Source of the DNA: RGIG1959 sp045540655
GTDB lineage: Bacteria; Bacillota; Clostridia; Oscillospirales; Acutalibacteraceae
Length of the DNA stretch: 14,183 bases
Direction of reading: 5' to 3'
Assembly (NCBI GenBank): GCA_045540655.1
Contig: JAZQHP010000022.1
Location: 1 to 14,183, forward strand
The position numbers and the translations under genes are program-made. Of the stretch, positions 1 to 7,061 are shown in pieces. The notes under the pieces are model-generated. The model did no database searches and was not told where the DNA came from. It saw only the letters and a program-made list of their open reading frames with translations. Position 1 is the stretch's first letter, and every line of letters starts with the position of its first letter.

Positions 1-19
1 ATTAGGGTTAGTCTTCAAT

Positions 20-51
20 AAAAGAGGAAGATCGTTTGATCTTCCTCTTTT
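20..51 (+). terminator. Rho-independent terminator of an upstream gene
   Basis: A perfect 14-bp stem (20-33 with 38-51) closes on the four-base loop GTTT, and the right arm ends in a T run. The left arm begins with an A run, so the hairpin could also work leftwards. The gene it serves is outside the window. Confidence 0.8.
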
Positions 52-72
52 ATTATTGTCAGAAACAGACAT

Positions 73-111
73 CGCCCCGAATCTCCGGCAAAGCAATTCA
101 GGGCGCTTTTT
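73..111 (+). terminator. Second terminator-like hairpin
   Basis: CGCCCCGAAT (73-82) pairs with ATTCAGGGCG (96-105) with one mismatch, and CTTTTT follows at once. It lies 22 bp behind the first terminator, so it may be a backup stop insulating the aldolase promoter from upstream transcription. Confidence 0.6.
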
Positions 112-131
112 GATTTTCTTCTGTTTATCTA

Positions 132-160
132 TTGACATTCACTGAAACGGATGTTATAAT
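132..160 (+). promoter_or_regulatory. Consensus sigma-A promoter for the aldolase-like gene
   Basis: TTGACA (132-137) and TATAAT (155-160) are both perfect consensus hexamers with exactly 17 bp between them. Transcription would start near 167, giving a leader of about 50 nt before the start codon at 216. Confidence 0.88.
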
Positions 161-167
161 GTTATCA

Positions 168-198
168 CTTTAAACCGCTAAACTTTAAAGCGGTAAAG
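168..198 (+). promoter_or_regulatory. Inverted repeat in the aldolase gene leader
   Basis: CTTTAAACCGCT (168-179) faces AGCGGTAAAG (189-198). The arms match except for a two-base bulge in the left arm. It starts at the expected transcription start, so it could be an operator or a 5' UTR hairpin. No protein or ligand can be named from the sequence. Confidence 0.4.
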
Positions 199-215
199 CG
201 TTTGGAGGGGTCTCT

Positions 216-1193
216 ATGGGTCAGAGAAAAGGTAATCTGATGTCAGTACGTGACGACATCAAAGTGTTCGACGCGACCATCCGCGACGGCGGACTGTGTA
301 ACGACTTTCATTTCAGCGATGAATTCGTCCGCGAACTGTACAAGACGAATGTGCGTTGCGGCGTGGATTATATGGAATTCGGTTACAAATGCAGTAAGTC
401 GATGTTTGATCCGGAAGAATTCGGCAAATGGAAGTTCTGCGAAGAGGACGATATCCGTGCTATTGTCGGGGAGAATCTGTCGGATACTAAGATTTCCGTA
501 ATGGCGGATGTCGGTCGCTGTGATTTTAAGTCGGACTTTCTTCCCAAAAAGCAAAGCGTTATCGATATGGTGCGCGTGGCATGTTATGTGCATCAGATTC
601 CTACTGCCATCGAAATGATTGAGCACTTCCACACACTCGGCTATGAAACCTCCTGCAACCTGATGGCGATTTCCCAAGTACCGCTTGATCAGCTCACACA
701 AGCACTTGATATGCTCTCTGCGACGAGTGTGGATGTCATTTATCTGGTGGACAGCTACGGCTCTCTCTACCCCGAAAATGCGACCGATCTTGCCAAAATC
801 TATGTGGCGGCAGTCGAGAATACCGATAAAAAGATCGGTTTCCATGCTCATAACAATCAGAACCTGGCGTTTGCAAACACCATTGAAACGCTGTCCTACG
901 GTGTGTCCTATCTCGATGCTACCGTACAAGGCATGGGACGTGGCGCCGGTAACTGCTCGCTCGAATTGCTTGTCGGATTCCTGAAAAACCCAAAATACAA
1001 CATTTATCATATCCTTACGTTCATCGAAAAATACATGAAACCGCTTCGCGACAGCGGCGTGCACTGGGGATACGATCTGCAGTATATGTTCACAGGACTT
1101 CTCAATCGCCATCCGCGTTCGGCAATCGAATTCACGGAAAATGAACGCACAGACTATGCAAACTTCTACAAATCTCTTCTGGATACATATTAA
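216..1193 (+). CDS. HMGL-like / DRE-TIM aldolase-domain protein
   Basis: A 325-aa TIM-barrel protein of the HMG-CoA lyase / 4-hydroxy-2-oxovalerate aldolase superfamily, in which a divalent metal supports C-C bond cleavage or formation of 2-oxo acids. Seen: the N-terminal strand DATIRDGG (19-26), equivalent to the D-x-T-x-R-D signature; LVDSYG (177-182); the metal-ligand strand GFHAHNN (208-214, His210 and His212); and the glycine-rich loop GMGRGAGN (239-246). It is shorter than 2-isopropylmalate synthases and lacks their regulatory domain; the C-terminal 60 residues are a helical extension. The ATG at 216 has GGAGGGG 5 nt upstream; an in-frame ATG at 240 is a weaker alternative. It stands alone between its own promoter and a terminator, so context gives no pathway. 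The substrate is unknown. In related bacteria such stand-alone aldolase-domain proteins are usually left unnamed. Confidence 0.85.
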   Translation: MGQRKGNLMSVRDDIKVFDATIRDGGLCNDFHFSDEFVRELYKTNVRCGVDYMEFGYKCSKSMFDPEEFGKWKFCEEDDIRAIVGENLSDTKISVMADVGRCDFKSDFLPKKQSVIDMVRVACYVHQIPTAIEMIEHFHTLGYETSCNLMAISQVPLDQLTQALDMLSATSVDVIYLVDSYGSLYPENATDLAKIYVAAVENTDKKIGFHAHNNQNLAFANTIETLSYGVSYLDATVQGMGRGAGNCSLELLVGFLKNPKYNIYHILTFIEKYMKPLRDSGVHWGYDLQYMFTGLLNRHPRSAIEFTENERTDYANFYKSLLDTY

Positions 1194-1199
1194 CGTTAA

Positions 1200-1235
1200 A
1201 AAGTGCCTTGGTCACCAATCTGACCAAGGCACTTT
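1200..1235. terminator. Bidirectional terminator between convergent genes
   Basis: A perfect 14-bp stem (1200-1213 with 1222-1235) and 8-nt loop lie between the aldolase stop (1193) and the end of the leftward gene at 1241. Read leftwards the stem runs into a five-T tract; read rightwards the tail is only moderately T-rich. Confidence 0.8.
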
Positions 1236-1240
1236 CGTTG

Positions 1241-1492
1241 TTATTCTTTCGATGCTGCGGCACTTTCTTCTTCCAAACGCTGTTTCATCGAAGCGCGAAG
1301 TTCGGAAACATCCTCCCCGCGTTCTTCGAGCATATCATACAATGCCATTTCCGCTTCCAGGCTTTGTTCGGGATCTCCCTGAATAATCAGACGCACCAGA
1401 ATCTGCGCTTCTTCAGGCAACATCATAAATTGCTTCAAAAAGGTGATCTCGCTTTCCGATAACCCCATCAGTTGTTGAGTCCATTCATCCAT
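1241..1492 (-). CDS. Small acidic hypothetical protein behind the peptidase-ABC fusion
   Basis: An 83-aa protein I do not recognise. It is acidic and predicted mostly helical, has no signal peptide, membrane segment or cysteine, and its last 40 residues (rich in Glu, Leu and Arg) could form a short coiled coil. Its start ATG overlaps the stop of the upstream exporter gene (ATGGATGA), and AAAGGAGG lies inside the exporter's last codons about 8-9 nt before the start. It is therefore almost certainly translationally coupled and made with the exporter. Coupling suggests a partner or regulator of that protein, but it lacks a double-glycine leader or other obvious export signal, so calling it the cargo would be a guess. 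Confidence 0.7.
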   Translation of the reverse strand: MDEWTQQLMGLSESEITFLKQFMMLPEEAQILVRLIIQGDPEQSLEAEMALYDMLEERGEDVSELRASMKQRLEEESAAASKE

Positions 1493-3620
1493 CGGTCACG
1501 TCCTCCTTTTTGTTTCGCGAAAAAATCTGAAGATCCTTGATTTCCAGAATATCATCCGCCTGATGAATAACCGCTTCTTTATGCGAAATAAACACAATTG
1601 TCCGATCGGTCAACGATCGCAAATTACGTAGCAACTGTTGTTCGGTATGCGCATCAAGTGCCGACGTACATTCATCAAGAAGCAAAATCGGCGCACGGCT
1701 GATCAAGGCGCGGGCAATTGCCAGACGTTGAATCTGTCCCTCCGACAAGCCGACGCCTCTCTCCCCGATCACCGTCTGCAGTCCCTGGGGAAGCGCATCA
1801 ACGGTATCTTCCAGGCAGGCAAGGCGAATCGCCCTTGCCACATCGTTTTGTGTGGCGCTTTCATCGCCGATGGTCAGGTTTTGAAGCAACGTGCCCGACA
1901 GCACCATGTTACCCTGCGGAACATACGTAAACAACGGACGCGTAGCAGTGGAAATCGAAATGTCTGTCCGGTCGGTGTGAACTGCCACAGCACCGCTTTG
2001 CGGTTTCAAAAAGCCGAGCAAAATCTTGATAATCGTACTTTTACCGATACCTGATTCGCCGACAAAGGCGGTAAATGCATTCTTGCGGATGCGGCAGGAC
2101 GCCTGTCGGAAGACAGGTGTGTTGCGATCGTACGAAAAATCAATATGATCAAAGTCGATCCATTGCGCGTCGTCATAAAGCTGTTCTGCCGTCATCGGCA
2201 ACACAACGATTTCTTCCGAGGGTAACCGCTGAAACTCAAGCAAACGTTCCGCGGAAGCACACATGGAATAAAACTGCGGAATAATGCCCGAAGCATTTCG
2301 GAAAGGAGCGCGCACCTGCTCCATGATTTGCAGGAAAGCAGCAAAGACACCGACGGACATCACACTGCCAAACACACCCGCCACGCGAAGAATGCCCCAC
2401 GCCAGTCCTGCATAATACGCAAACGTAAATCCTGCAAAAACGGCGGTGTTGCCAAAGTTCGCATACCAGTTTCGCTTTAATTGCTTGCGGAAGTTGATTT
2501 CCTGGCGTTCTTCGAGAATCCCTTTCACACCGTCAAAGGAATCGAACGATTTGATCACCATGAGGTTTTCCGTGCATTCCTGCAAAAACGAACGGGTCTT
2601 TCCTTCGGTTTCCTGGCATTCCTTGTGGATCGCCTTATAATACCGACTGCACAGCTGCAGAACAATCCCCGCGATGACACCGATGACAATCAGAATCGAC
2701 GTAAACACAGGCTCTACCACCAACATAAACGCCAGACCGCCGATCAGTTTCGTAACAATGGAAACGGTCTGCGGCAAAATCGTCGTGGCGTTGTCGACAA
2801 CCAGTTGAATATCGGTCGTAAATCGATTGAGGATCTCACCCGAATGAATTTTTTGCAAGCGTAAATAGGATTTATTCAGCATCATCGCAAACAAATCATT
2901 GCGCATATGTATTTTCATTTTACCGGCGGCACGCACGCGAAGCTGACTGTAGAGCACATTACAGATCACCGCGACAACCAACAATACAAAGAGCAGATAA
3001 AACCATTCGCGGAAGTGGCTCATCGATCCTGTCAGCGCTTTATCAATAATACGCCCGGACACCAGCGCCATACCGAGTCCCGATGCCGCCGCCACCATCG
3101 CCGTCACACACATAATCAACAGCGACGGAATATACCGACGGACATACCTGCCGATGTATTTTAGTGCGTCGGAATTGCCCTTATTCGGCGTTTTTTTGAA
3201 CCGCGAGAGAAAAGACACGCCTCTGCGTACAGAGCGCGTACGCAGGCGTCTGCGACCTTCTTGACGAACGTCGTTTAATGTATGGGTTACACCGCCTGTT
3301 TCATAGGAACTGACATAGGCAATCAAAGCGGTGTGTGGGATATCTTTCTCGACGGTAAACTGTGCATCACCGCAAAAATCAACACCACGTTCGGTGACAC
3401 GAACCACGCGATGAAGAATAAAGCTACCGTCCGCACGTTTGTAAAGGAGGATGTCGCCGCGTTTCACACGATGCCCGTTCACGCTCGCCAATGTTACGCC
3501 GTCCCCAGGAGAGAGCGTCGGTTTCATGCTGATTCCTTTGACAGGGATTGTCACCGATTGTTGTCTGGAAAATGCTTCTTCGATCAACGGCATATATTCT
3601 TTAAAAGAATGCTTCGGCAT
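1485..3620 (-). CDS. ABC exporter with N-terminal S26-like serine peptidase domain
   Basis: A 711-aa fusion. Residues 1-115 resemble the S24/S26 signal-peptidase family: GISMKPTLSPGD holds the candidate nucleophile Ser31, GDILLY...FILHRVV places His70 where ER/SipW-type enzymes have the general-base His, and FCGDAQ (Asp85) matches the GD box. A basic linker (about 115-150) leads to a six-helix type I exporter domain (about 160-450) and a nucleotide-binding domain: Walker A GESGIGKST (521-529), Q-loop Gln569, signature LSEGQ (625-629), Walker B ILLLDE (645-650), H-loop His680. All ATPase motifs are intact, so it should be active. No membrane segment precedes the peptidase domain, so it should face the cytoplasm, as the C39 domain does in bacteriocin exporters. 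I chose ATG 3620 because GGGGGAGAG lies about 7 nt upstream; an in-frame extension to 3731 would run through the promoter. Substrate unknown. Confidence 0.85.
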   Translation of the reverse strand: MPKHSFKEYMPLIEEAFSRQQSVTIPVKGISMKPTLSPGDGVTLASVNGHRVKRGDILLYKRADGSFILHRVVRVTERGVDFCGDAQFTVEKDIPHTALIAYVSSYETGGVTHTLNDVRQEGRRRLRTRSVRRGVSFLSRFKKTPNKGNSDALKYIGRYVRRYIPSLLIMCVTAMVAAASGLGMALVSGRIIDKALTGSMSHFREWFYLLFVLLVVAVICNVLYSQLRVRAAGKMKIHMRNDLFAMMLNKSYLRLQKIHSGEILNRFTTDIQLVVDNATTILPQTVSIVTKLIGGLAFMLVVEPVFTSILIVIGVIAGIVLQLCSRYYKAIHKECQETEGKTRSFLQECTENLMVIKSFDSFDGVKGILEERQEINFRKQLKRNWYANFGNTAVFAGFTFAYYAGLAWGILRVAGVFGSVMSVGVFAAFLQIMEQVRAPFRNASGIIPQFYSMCASAERLLEFQRLPSEEIVVLPMTAEQLYDDAQWIDFDHIDFSYDRNTPVFRQASCRIRKNAFTAFVGESGIGKSTIIKILLGFLKPQSGAVAVHTDRTDISISTATRPLFTYVPQGNMVLSGTLLQNLTIGDESATQNDVARAIRLACLEDTVDALPQGLQTVIGERGVGLSEGQIQRLAIARALISRAPILLLDECTSALDAHTEQQLLRNLRSLTDRTIVFISHKEAVIHQADDILEIKDLQIFSRNKKEDVTDG

Positions 3621-3662
3621 CCTGCTCTCCCCCTTTCTTTGACGATAGATCTCTATTCTTTT

Positions 3663-3691
3663 ATTATACAAATGTTGAGCATATATGTCAA
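3663..3691 (-). promoter_or_regulatory. Sigma-A promoter for the peptidase-ABC unit
   Basis: On the minus strand TTGACA (3691-3686) and TATAAT (3668-3663) are perfect hexamers with a 17-bp spacer. The leader to the start codon at 3620 is about 35 nt. The -35 box lies inside the inverted repeat 3683-3708. Confidence 0.87.
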
Positions 3692-3708
3692 GAAACGGTT
3701 TGACATAT
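3683..3708. promoter_or_regulatory. Perfect inverted repeat across both divergent -35 boxes
   Basis: ATATGTCAA (3683-3691) and TTGACATAT (3700-3708) are exact reverse complements separated by 8 bp. Each arm contains one of the two -35 hexamers, so part of the symmetry comes simply from back-to-back promoters; the extra three matching bases per arm are not needed for that. It may be a shared operator for both transcripts. Confidence 0.5.
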
Positions 3709-3728
3709 GGTTGTAATTCTGTTACACT
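3700..3728 (+). promoter_or_regulatory. Promoter for endonuclease III
   Basis: TTGACA (3700-3705) is followed after 17 bp by TACACT (3723-3728), a 4/6 match to the -10 consensus. The leader before the nth start at 3760 would be about 25 nt. Confidence 0.65.
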
Positions 3729-3759
3729 CAAAGCATATTACCGAAAGGAGATGCCTTGC

Positions 3760-4404
3760 ATGCCGAGAGTAACGAAAAGAATGAAAACAGCGTTACAAGC
3801 TGTAGAAATGCTGAAAAGTCTCTATCCCGATGCCACATGTACCTTAAACGCCGACAGCGCTTTCCAACTGCTCGTAGCTGTGCGCCTCTCTGCGCAGTGC
3901 ACCGACGCCCGCGTGGATATGGTCACGCCCGCGTTGTTTCGTGCTTTTCCCGACTCTCCATCCCTTGCCGCGGCATCCGTTGAAGATGTCGAAGAGCTGA
4001 TCCGTTCCTGCGGACTGTATAAAACAAAAGCCCGTGACCTGGTGGCGATGGCGCAAAAACTGGAAACAGAGTTCGGCGGTGTGATCCCTGATACCATTGA
4101 ACAGCTCACCTCTCTGCCGGGCGTCGGTCGAAAAACCGCTAATCTGGTTTGCGGAGATATTTTCGGTGTTCCCGGCTGTGTGGTTGCCGATACGCACTGC
4201 ATTCGGATCTCCAACCGCCTGAAGCTCTGCGACAGCACCGATCCCAAAAAAGTAGAGCTTCAGCTTCGCGCTCTGCTTCCTCCTGAAGAAAGCTCCGCTT
4301 TCTGCCATCGCATCGTACGATTCGGACGCGATATCTGCACCGCACGTGCTCCGAAATGCGCGTCTTGTCCTTTGTCTGACATCTGCCCGTCCAAGCTATC
4401 CTGA
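3760..4404 (+). CDS. nth: Endonuclease III (DNA glycosylase/AP lyase)
   Basis: A 214-aa base-excision repair enzyme that removes oxidised pyrimidines and nicks the abasic site. The helix-hairpin-helix is LPGVGRKTA with the catalytic Lys125; the catalytic Asp144 sits in VVADTH. The [4Fe-4S] cluster is complete as C-x6-C-x2-C-x5-C (Cys193, 200, 203, 209) at the C-terminus. Length is typical for bacterial Nth, and LSAQCTDARV matches the usual LSAQ(A/T)TD helix. The start is ATG 3760, 9 nt behind AAAGGAG (3744-3750); the ATG at 3751 touches the ribosome site and longer in-frame starts reach into the promoter. It is transcribed alone, divergent from the peptidase-ABC gene. Confidence 0.95.
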   Translation: MPRVTKRMKTALQAVEMLKSLYPDATCTLNADSAFQLLVAVRLSAQCTDARVDMVTPALFRAFPDSPSLAAASVEDVEELIRSCGLYKTKARDLVAMAQKLETEFGGVIPDTIEQLTSLPGVGRKTANLVCGDIFGVPGCVVADTHCIRISNRLKLCDSTDPKKVELQLRALLPPEESSAFCHRIVRFGRDICTARAPKCASCPLSDICPSKLS

Positions 4405-4413
4405 TCTCTGCAT

Positions 4414-4453
4414 AAAAAACGAGAACCGGATCAAAATACGGTTCGCGTTTTTT
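4414..4453. terminator. Bidirectional terminator between nth and the LCP gene
   Basis: Arms 4414-4428 and 4439-4453 pair over 15 bp with one mismatch; an A6 tract leads and a run of seven T follows. It ends both the rightward nth transcript and the leftward surface operon; the LCP stop codon overlaps its right edge. Confidence 0.88.
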
Positions 4454-5457
4454 TATTTAGTTTGAGCAGACTCGTAAAACAAGGAGATAACCTGTTTGCG
4501 GAGAGCTTCTTCATTCACATAGAATGCCGTATGACCGTCTTCTACAACCGATTCGCCTTCGATTGAGAGAAAGCCGTTCGAGCTGTATGTTTCCAGATCA
4601 TCCGCGAGATCGTTCATCTGATCAACGGTGAAGTCCGACAGCATGTAGTCGGCAATATCCGCCATCATAGATGCGATCAGCATTTCATTGTCTTCACGAG
4701 CATCCAAAAACGCCGCTTCCCAGGATGTCAGATATTGTTGCTGGCGTTTCATACGCGATTCGTTGGAAGAATCCTGAAGCGCGCCGCGTTCCTGCACATA
4801 CGATAACGCTTGTTCCCCTTGCAGGGTGACAACAGTGCCTGCTGTATAGGAAGGATCGAGCATCGTGAAATCATCCAGCAATTCGAGTTCTACTCCGCCG
4901 ACTGCATCGTTGATAATCGGTACCGCATCCATCTGAACAGAAAAATAGCGATCGATTTTGGTGCCGTAGAGCAAATCGGATACCGCATGAATCACGTTAC
5001 GGATGCTGTCTTTTTCACCTGAACCGTAGGCGTGAGCAAGAGCAATTTGGGCGGTTATCTCTCCTGCACTTTCTCCGGTGACACTGATCATGTCAAAGGC
5101 GGCCATGGTGTCACGATTGATGGGAAGTACGGAAAACTGCCTTGCTTCGTGATCCACAACCATCAGCATCAGCAAGTCTGCCTGTTTTTTGTTGGCGTAC
5201 GATTCGACCGACTCATATTGGTCAATACCGAGGAAGAGTACGGTCTGTACCTTATCCTTCAATGTATAGGGCTTACCATCCAAATAGACGATCGCCTTTT
5301 CGGAATCGTCGGAAAGGTAGCCGTCACCGTCTGTCGGTAAGGTTTGCCGATTGTGATCCCATATACGAATCCCTAAAAGGATGACGGCAATTGCGACAAA
5401 AGCCGCAATTGCCGGGATCAGAAATCGAACAAGGTTATTAGAAAAACGAACTTTCAT
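4453..5457 (-). CDS. LytR-CpsA-Psr (LCP) family glycopolymer transferase-like protein
   Basis: A 334-aa protein with a short cytoplasmic start, one membrane helix (about 11-31) and an extracellular LCP domain. LCP enzymes transfer undecaprenyl-linked glycopolymers to peptidoglycan. Seen: FLGID (75-79, Asp79), ADLLMLMVVD (93-102, Asp94), SVLPINRDT (109-117, Arg115), and the late motif LxGEQALSYVQER followed by ESRMKRQQQYL (Arg235 and Arg238). These are the acidic and basic residues that bind Mg-pyrophosphate in the family. The usual R-x-R after the Y in the A-L-x-Y motif is here QER, a modest departure. The start ATG has AGAGG 5 nt upstream. It is the last gene of the five-gene surface operon, 10 nt behind the SPQTGD protein. 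With the Wzz/kinase genes it probably attaches the operon's polysaccharide to the wall. Confidence 0.88.
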   Translation of the reverse strand: MKVRFSNNLVRFLIPAIAAFVAIAVILLGIRIWDHNRQTLPTDGDGYLSDDSEKAIVYLDGKPYTLKDKVQTVLFLGIDQYESVESYANKKQADLLMLMVVDHEARQFSVLPINRDTMAAFDMISVTGESAGEITAQIALAHAYGSGEKDSIRNVIHAVSDLLYGTKIDRYFSVQMDAVPIINDAVGGVELELLDDFTMLDPSYTAGTVVTLQGEQALSYVQERGALQDSSNESRMKRQQQYLTSWEAAFLDAREDNEMLIASMMADIADYMLSDFTVDQMNDLADDLETYSSNGFLSIEGESVVEDGHTAFYVNEEALRKQVISLFYESAQTK

Positions 5458-5467
5458 ATATACCTCT

Positions 5468-6226
5468 TTATGCTTGTTGCTTTTTCACAAACGCAAACAT
5501 CGCCGCCGCACAAGCAATCAATGTCAAGGCGCTGACAATCATCAGAACCGTCATGTCACCCGTCTGAGGCGAGGATTGCTCGGGATCGCTGTAATCCACG
5601 TCCACCTTGCCGGCGTCGCGCAGGAACGCGAACACGCCTTCGCTGTCGATAATCAAGGTGTAGGTGCCATCGCCGTTGTCCTTGAACAAGCCGTCAAGCA
5701 GCGACGACCATTTGCCGTTGTCCTTTTTCATCGCCGCGATCAAGCCGGACAGACCGTCGAATTTCAGCTGGAGCTTGCCGCCTTTGTCGAGCAGTTCTTT
5801 ATAATCATTGGTAACACCCACATGGAACAGATCGGTGATCACCAGATCATCGGCATCGGTACCGTCGGCAAGTGTATCCAGAAGATCCTGAATGTTTTTA
5901 ATGATCTCCTCGAGCGAGTCTGCGTCTTTAATGCTTTCGAGAGCATTTTCAAGAGCTTCGCGGACATCGTCTTCTGCTTTATCGGCATCACCGATAGGCG
6001 TAATAATAATGTCGCTTTCGGGGACAGCAATTTCCTTGCCGTCGGGCATCACAATGATACCATAGCCGGGGCGACCGTCTTGCGTTTGCTGTTGAACGAG
6101 ACCGGGACCGGGCTTTTGTTCGATGCTGGGAACGAAATCATTTGGTGCCGCCATTGCTGTCACTGTGCAGGTCAGCAACATAACCATCGACAACACACAT
6201 GCAAGAATCTTTTTCAAAAAAATCAT
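5468..6226 (-). CDS. Secreted protein with C-terminal SPQTGD sortase signal
   Basis: A 252-aa surface protein. Residues 1-26 are a signal peptide (KK, hydrophobic core, AMA cut before Ala27). The mature part is acidic with a helical segment around 83-120 and a beta-rich-looking segment 130-205. The C-terminus is a sorting signal: SPQTGD (219-224), a hydrophobic stretch 225-246 and a KK tail. Motifs of the (S/P/N)PxTG type are known class B sortase targets in Clostridia (C. difficile SrtB uses SPKTG/PPKTG), and a class B sortase gene lies 45 nt upstream, so it is the likely substrate. The listed ATG directly abuts AGAGAGG with no spacer; the TTG at 6217, 8 nt from that site, is a credible true start (MKKILACVL). 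The function of the exposed domain is not recognisable. Confidence 0.85.
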   Translation of the reverse strand: MIFLKKILACVLSMVMLLTCTVTAMAAPNDFVPSIEQKPGPGLVQQQTQDGRPGYGIIVMPDGKEIAVPESDIIITPIGDADKAEDDVREALENALESIKDADSLEEIIKNIQDLLDTLADGTDADDLVITDLFHVGVTNDYKELLDKGGKLQLKFDGLSGLIAAMKKDNGKWSSLLDGLFKDNGDGTYTLIIDSEGVFAFLRDAGKVDVDYSDPEQSSPQTGDMTVLMIVSALTLIACAAAMFAFVKKQQA

Positions 6227-6270
6227 CCTCTCTGATTAATAATACAAATATAAAACGAACCGTAGAACCT

Positions 6271-7056
6271 TTACTTATCTTCAAACACATCTTTGCAGAC
6301 ACCGAATACCAGATAACGGTATCGGTTATCGCCGGAAAGACATGTTGACAGAACCAAGACCTGATCACCGAACGCAGGACGTTTATCGTCCAGAAGCACG
6401 GCGTTCAATTGACGGGATGTATAAATGTCATCGATCAGCAGATTAAAACCGCGTTCTTTTTCGGTGCAGTAATAATGCAGAAGATGCATCCGACTGTACG
6501 GCAACGCCGCAAACATCTCGAAATGCAATTCGCGATCGGGCAAATACACGGTCATATCGTCATTTTCACGAAGATATTCCTCGCTCCAGTACAGCGTTTG
6601 TAACCTGCCGAACATGGCTCCGGATTTCATGTTGTGTCCGTAAAGCACTGTGACACGATCTGTGAAATCCGTGGTATTATAGAGCTTTTCGGAAAAAACC
6701 GCACCGTTGATGTTGGGCTTTTTATCGCTGTCATGATCAACATAGAAGCCGTCATCGATCGCACTCTGAACAACCGGATAATGAATGTCGGCGCCGGGTA
6801 CCTCCAACCACGCATAGACATCTTCGTTGATATCCTGTAACGAGGCGAAATCCACAGGGCTGACATACGGGGCTTCAGGCGGCTGATCCGATGGTGGGGA
6901 TTGCTCCGGAGATGCAGTCGTTGTTGTCGTTTCCGAAGGCCCGTACTCCCCTGTTTGCGTGGACGGCTCCTGCCGTCCGCAAAGCGCCATGCACAGAACA
7001 ACGACAGCCGCCGCCAGCAATATGCATCCGCAAACAATGCACCATGTTCTTTTCAT
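6271..7056 (-). CDS. srtB: Class B sortase
   Basis: A 261-aa membrane transpeptidase that cleaves a sorting motif between Thr and Gly and joins the protein to the wall. It has an N-terminal anchor (about 5-25), a Ser/Thr/Pro-rich stalk (30-65) and the sortase fold. Seen: YAWLEVPGADIHYPVVQ, the usual class B lead-in; YGHNM with catalytic His141; LSTC with catalytic Cys239; and NRYRYLVFG, whose Arg245 or Arg247 is the third catalytic residue. I chose ATG 7056 because GGAG lies 8 nt before it; the GTG at 7065, overlapping the kinase stop, is adjacent to that site and less likely. It lies directly upstream of the SPQTGD protein, which suggests a dedicated enzyme-substrate pair. Confidence 0.92.
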   Translation of the reverse strand: MKRTWCIVCGCILLAAAVVVLCMALCGRQEPSTQTGEYGPSETTTTTASPEQSPPSDQPPEAPYVSPVDFASLQDINEDVYAWLEVPGADIHYPVVQSAIDDGFYVDHDSDKKPNINGAVFSEKLYNTTDFTDRVTVLYGHNMKSGAMFGRLQTLYWSEEYLRENDDMTVYLPDRELHFEMFAALPYSRMHLLHYYCTEKERGFNLLIDDIYTSRQLNAVLLDDKRPAFGDQVLVLSTCLSGDNRYRYLVFGVCKDVFEDK

Positions 7057-7061
7057 TGTGT

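Noticed and set aside
243..1112. Leftward 289-aa open frame
   Set aside because: Antisense to the aldolase-like gene, which has the family motifs, promoter and ribosome site.
5381..6235. Rightward 284-aa open frame
   Set aside because: Antisense to the SPQTGD protein, whose signal peptide and sorting signal are convincing; the antisense frame shows no domain.
6940..6970. TQTGE near the N-terminus of the sortase as a sorting motif
   Set aside because: It is not followed by a hydrophobic segment and basic tail and lies in the flexible stalk; chance similarity.
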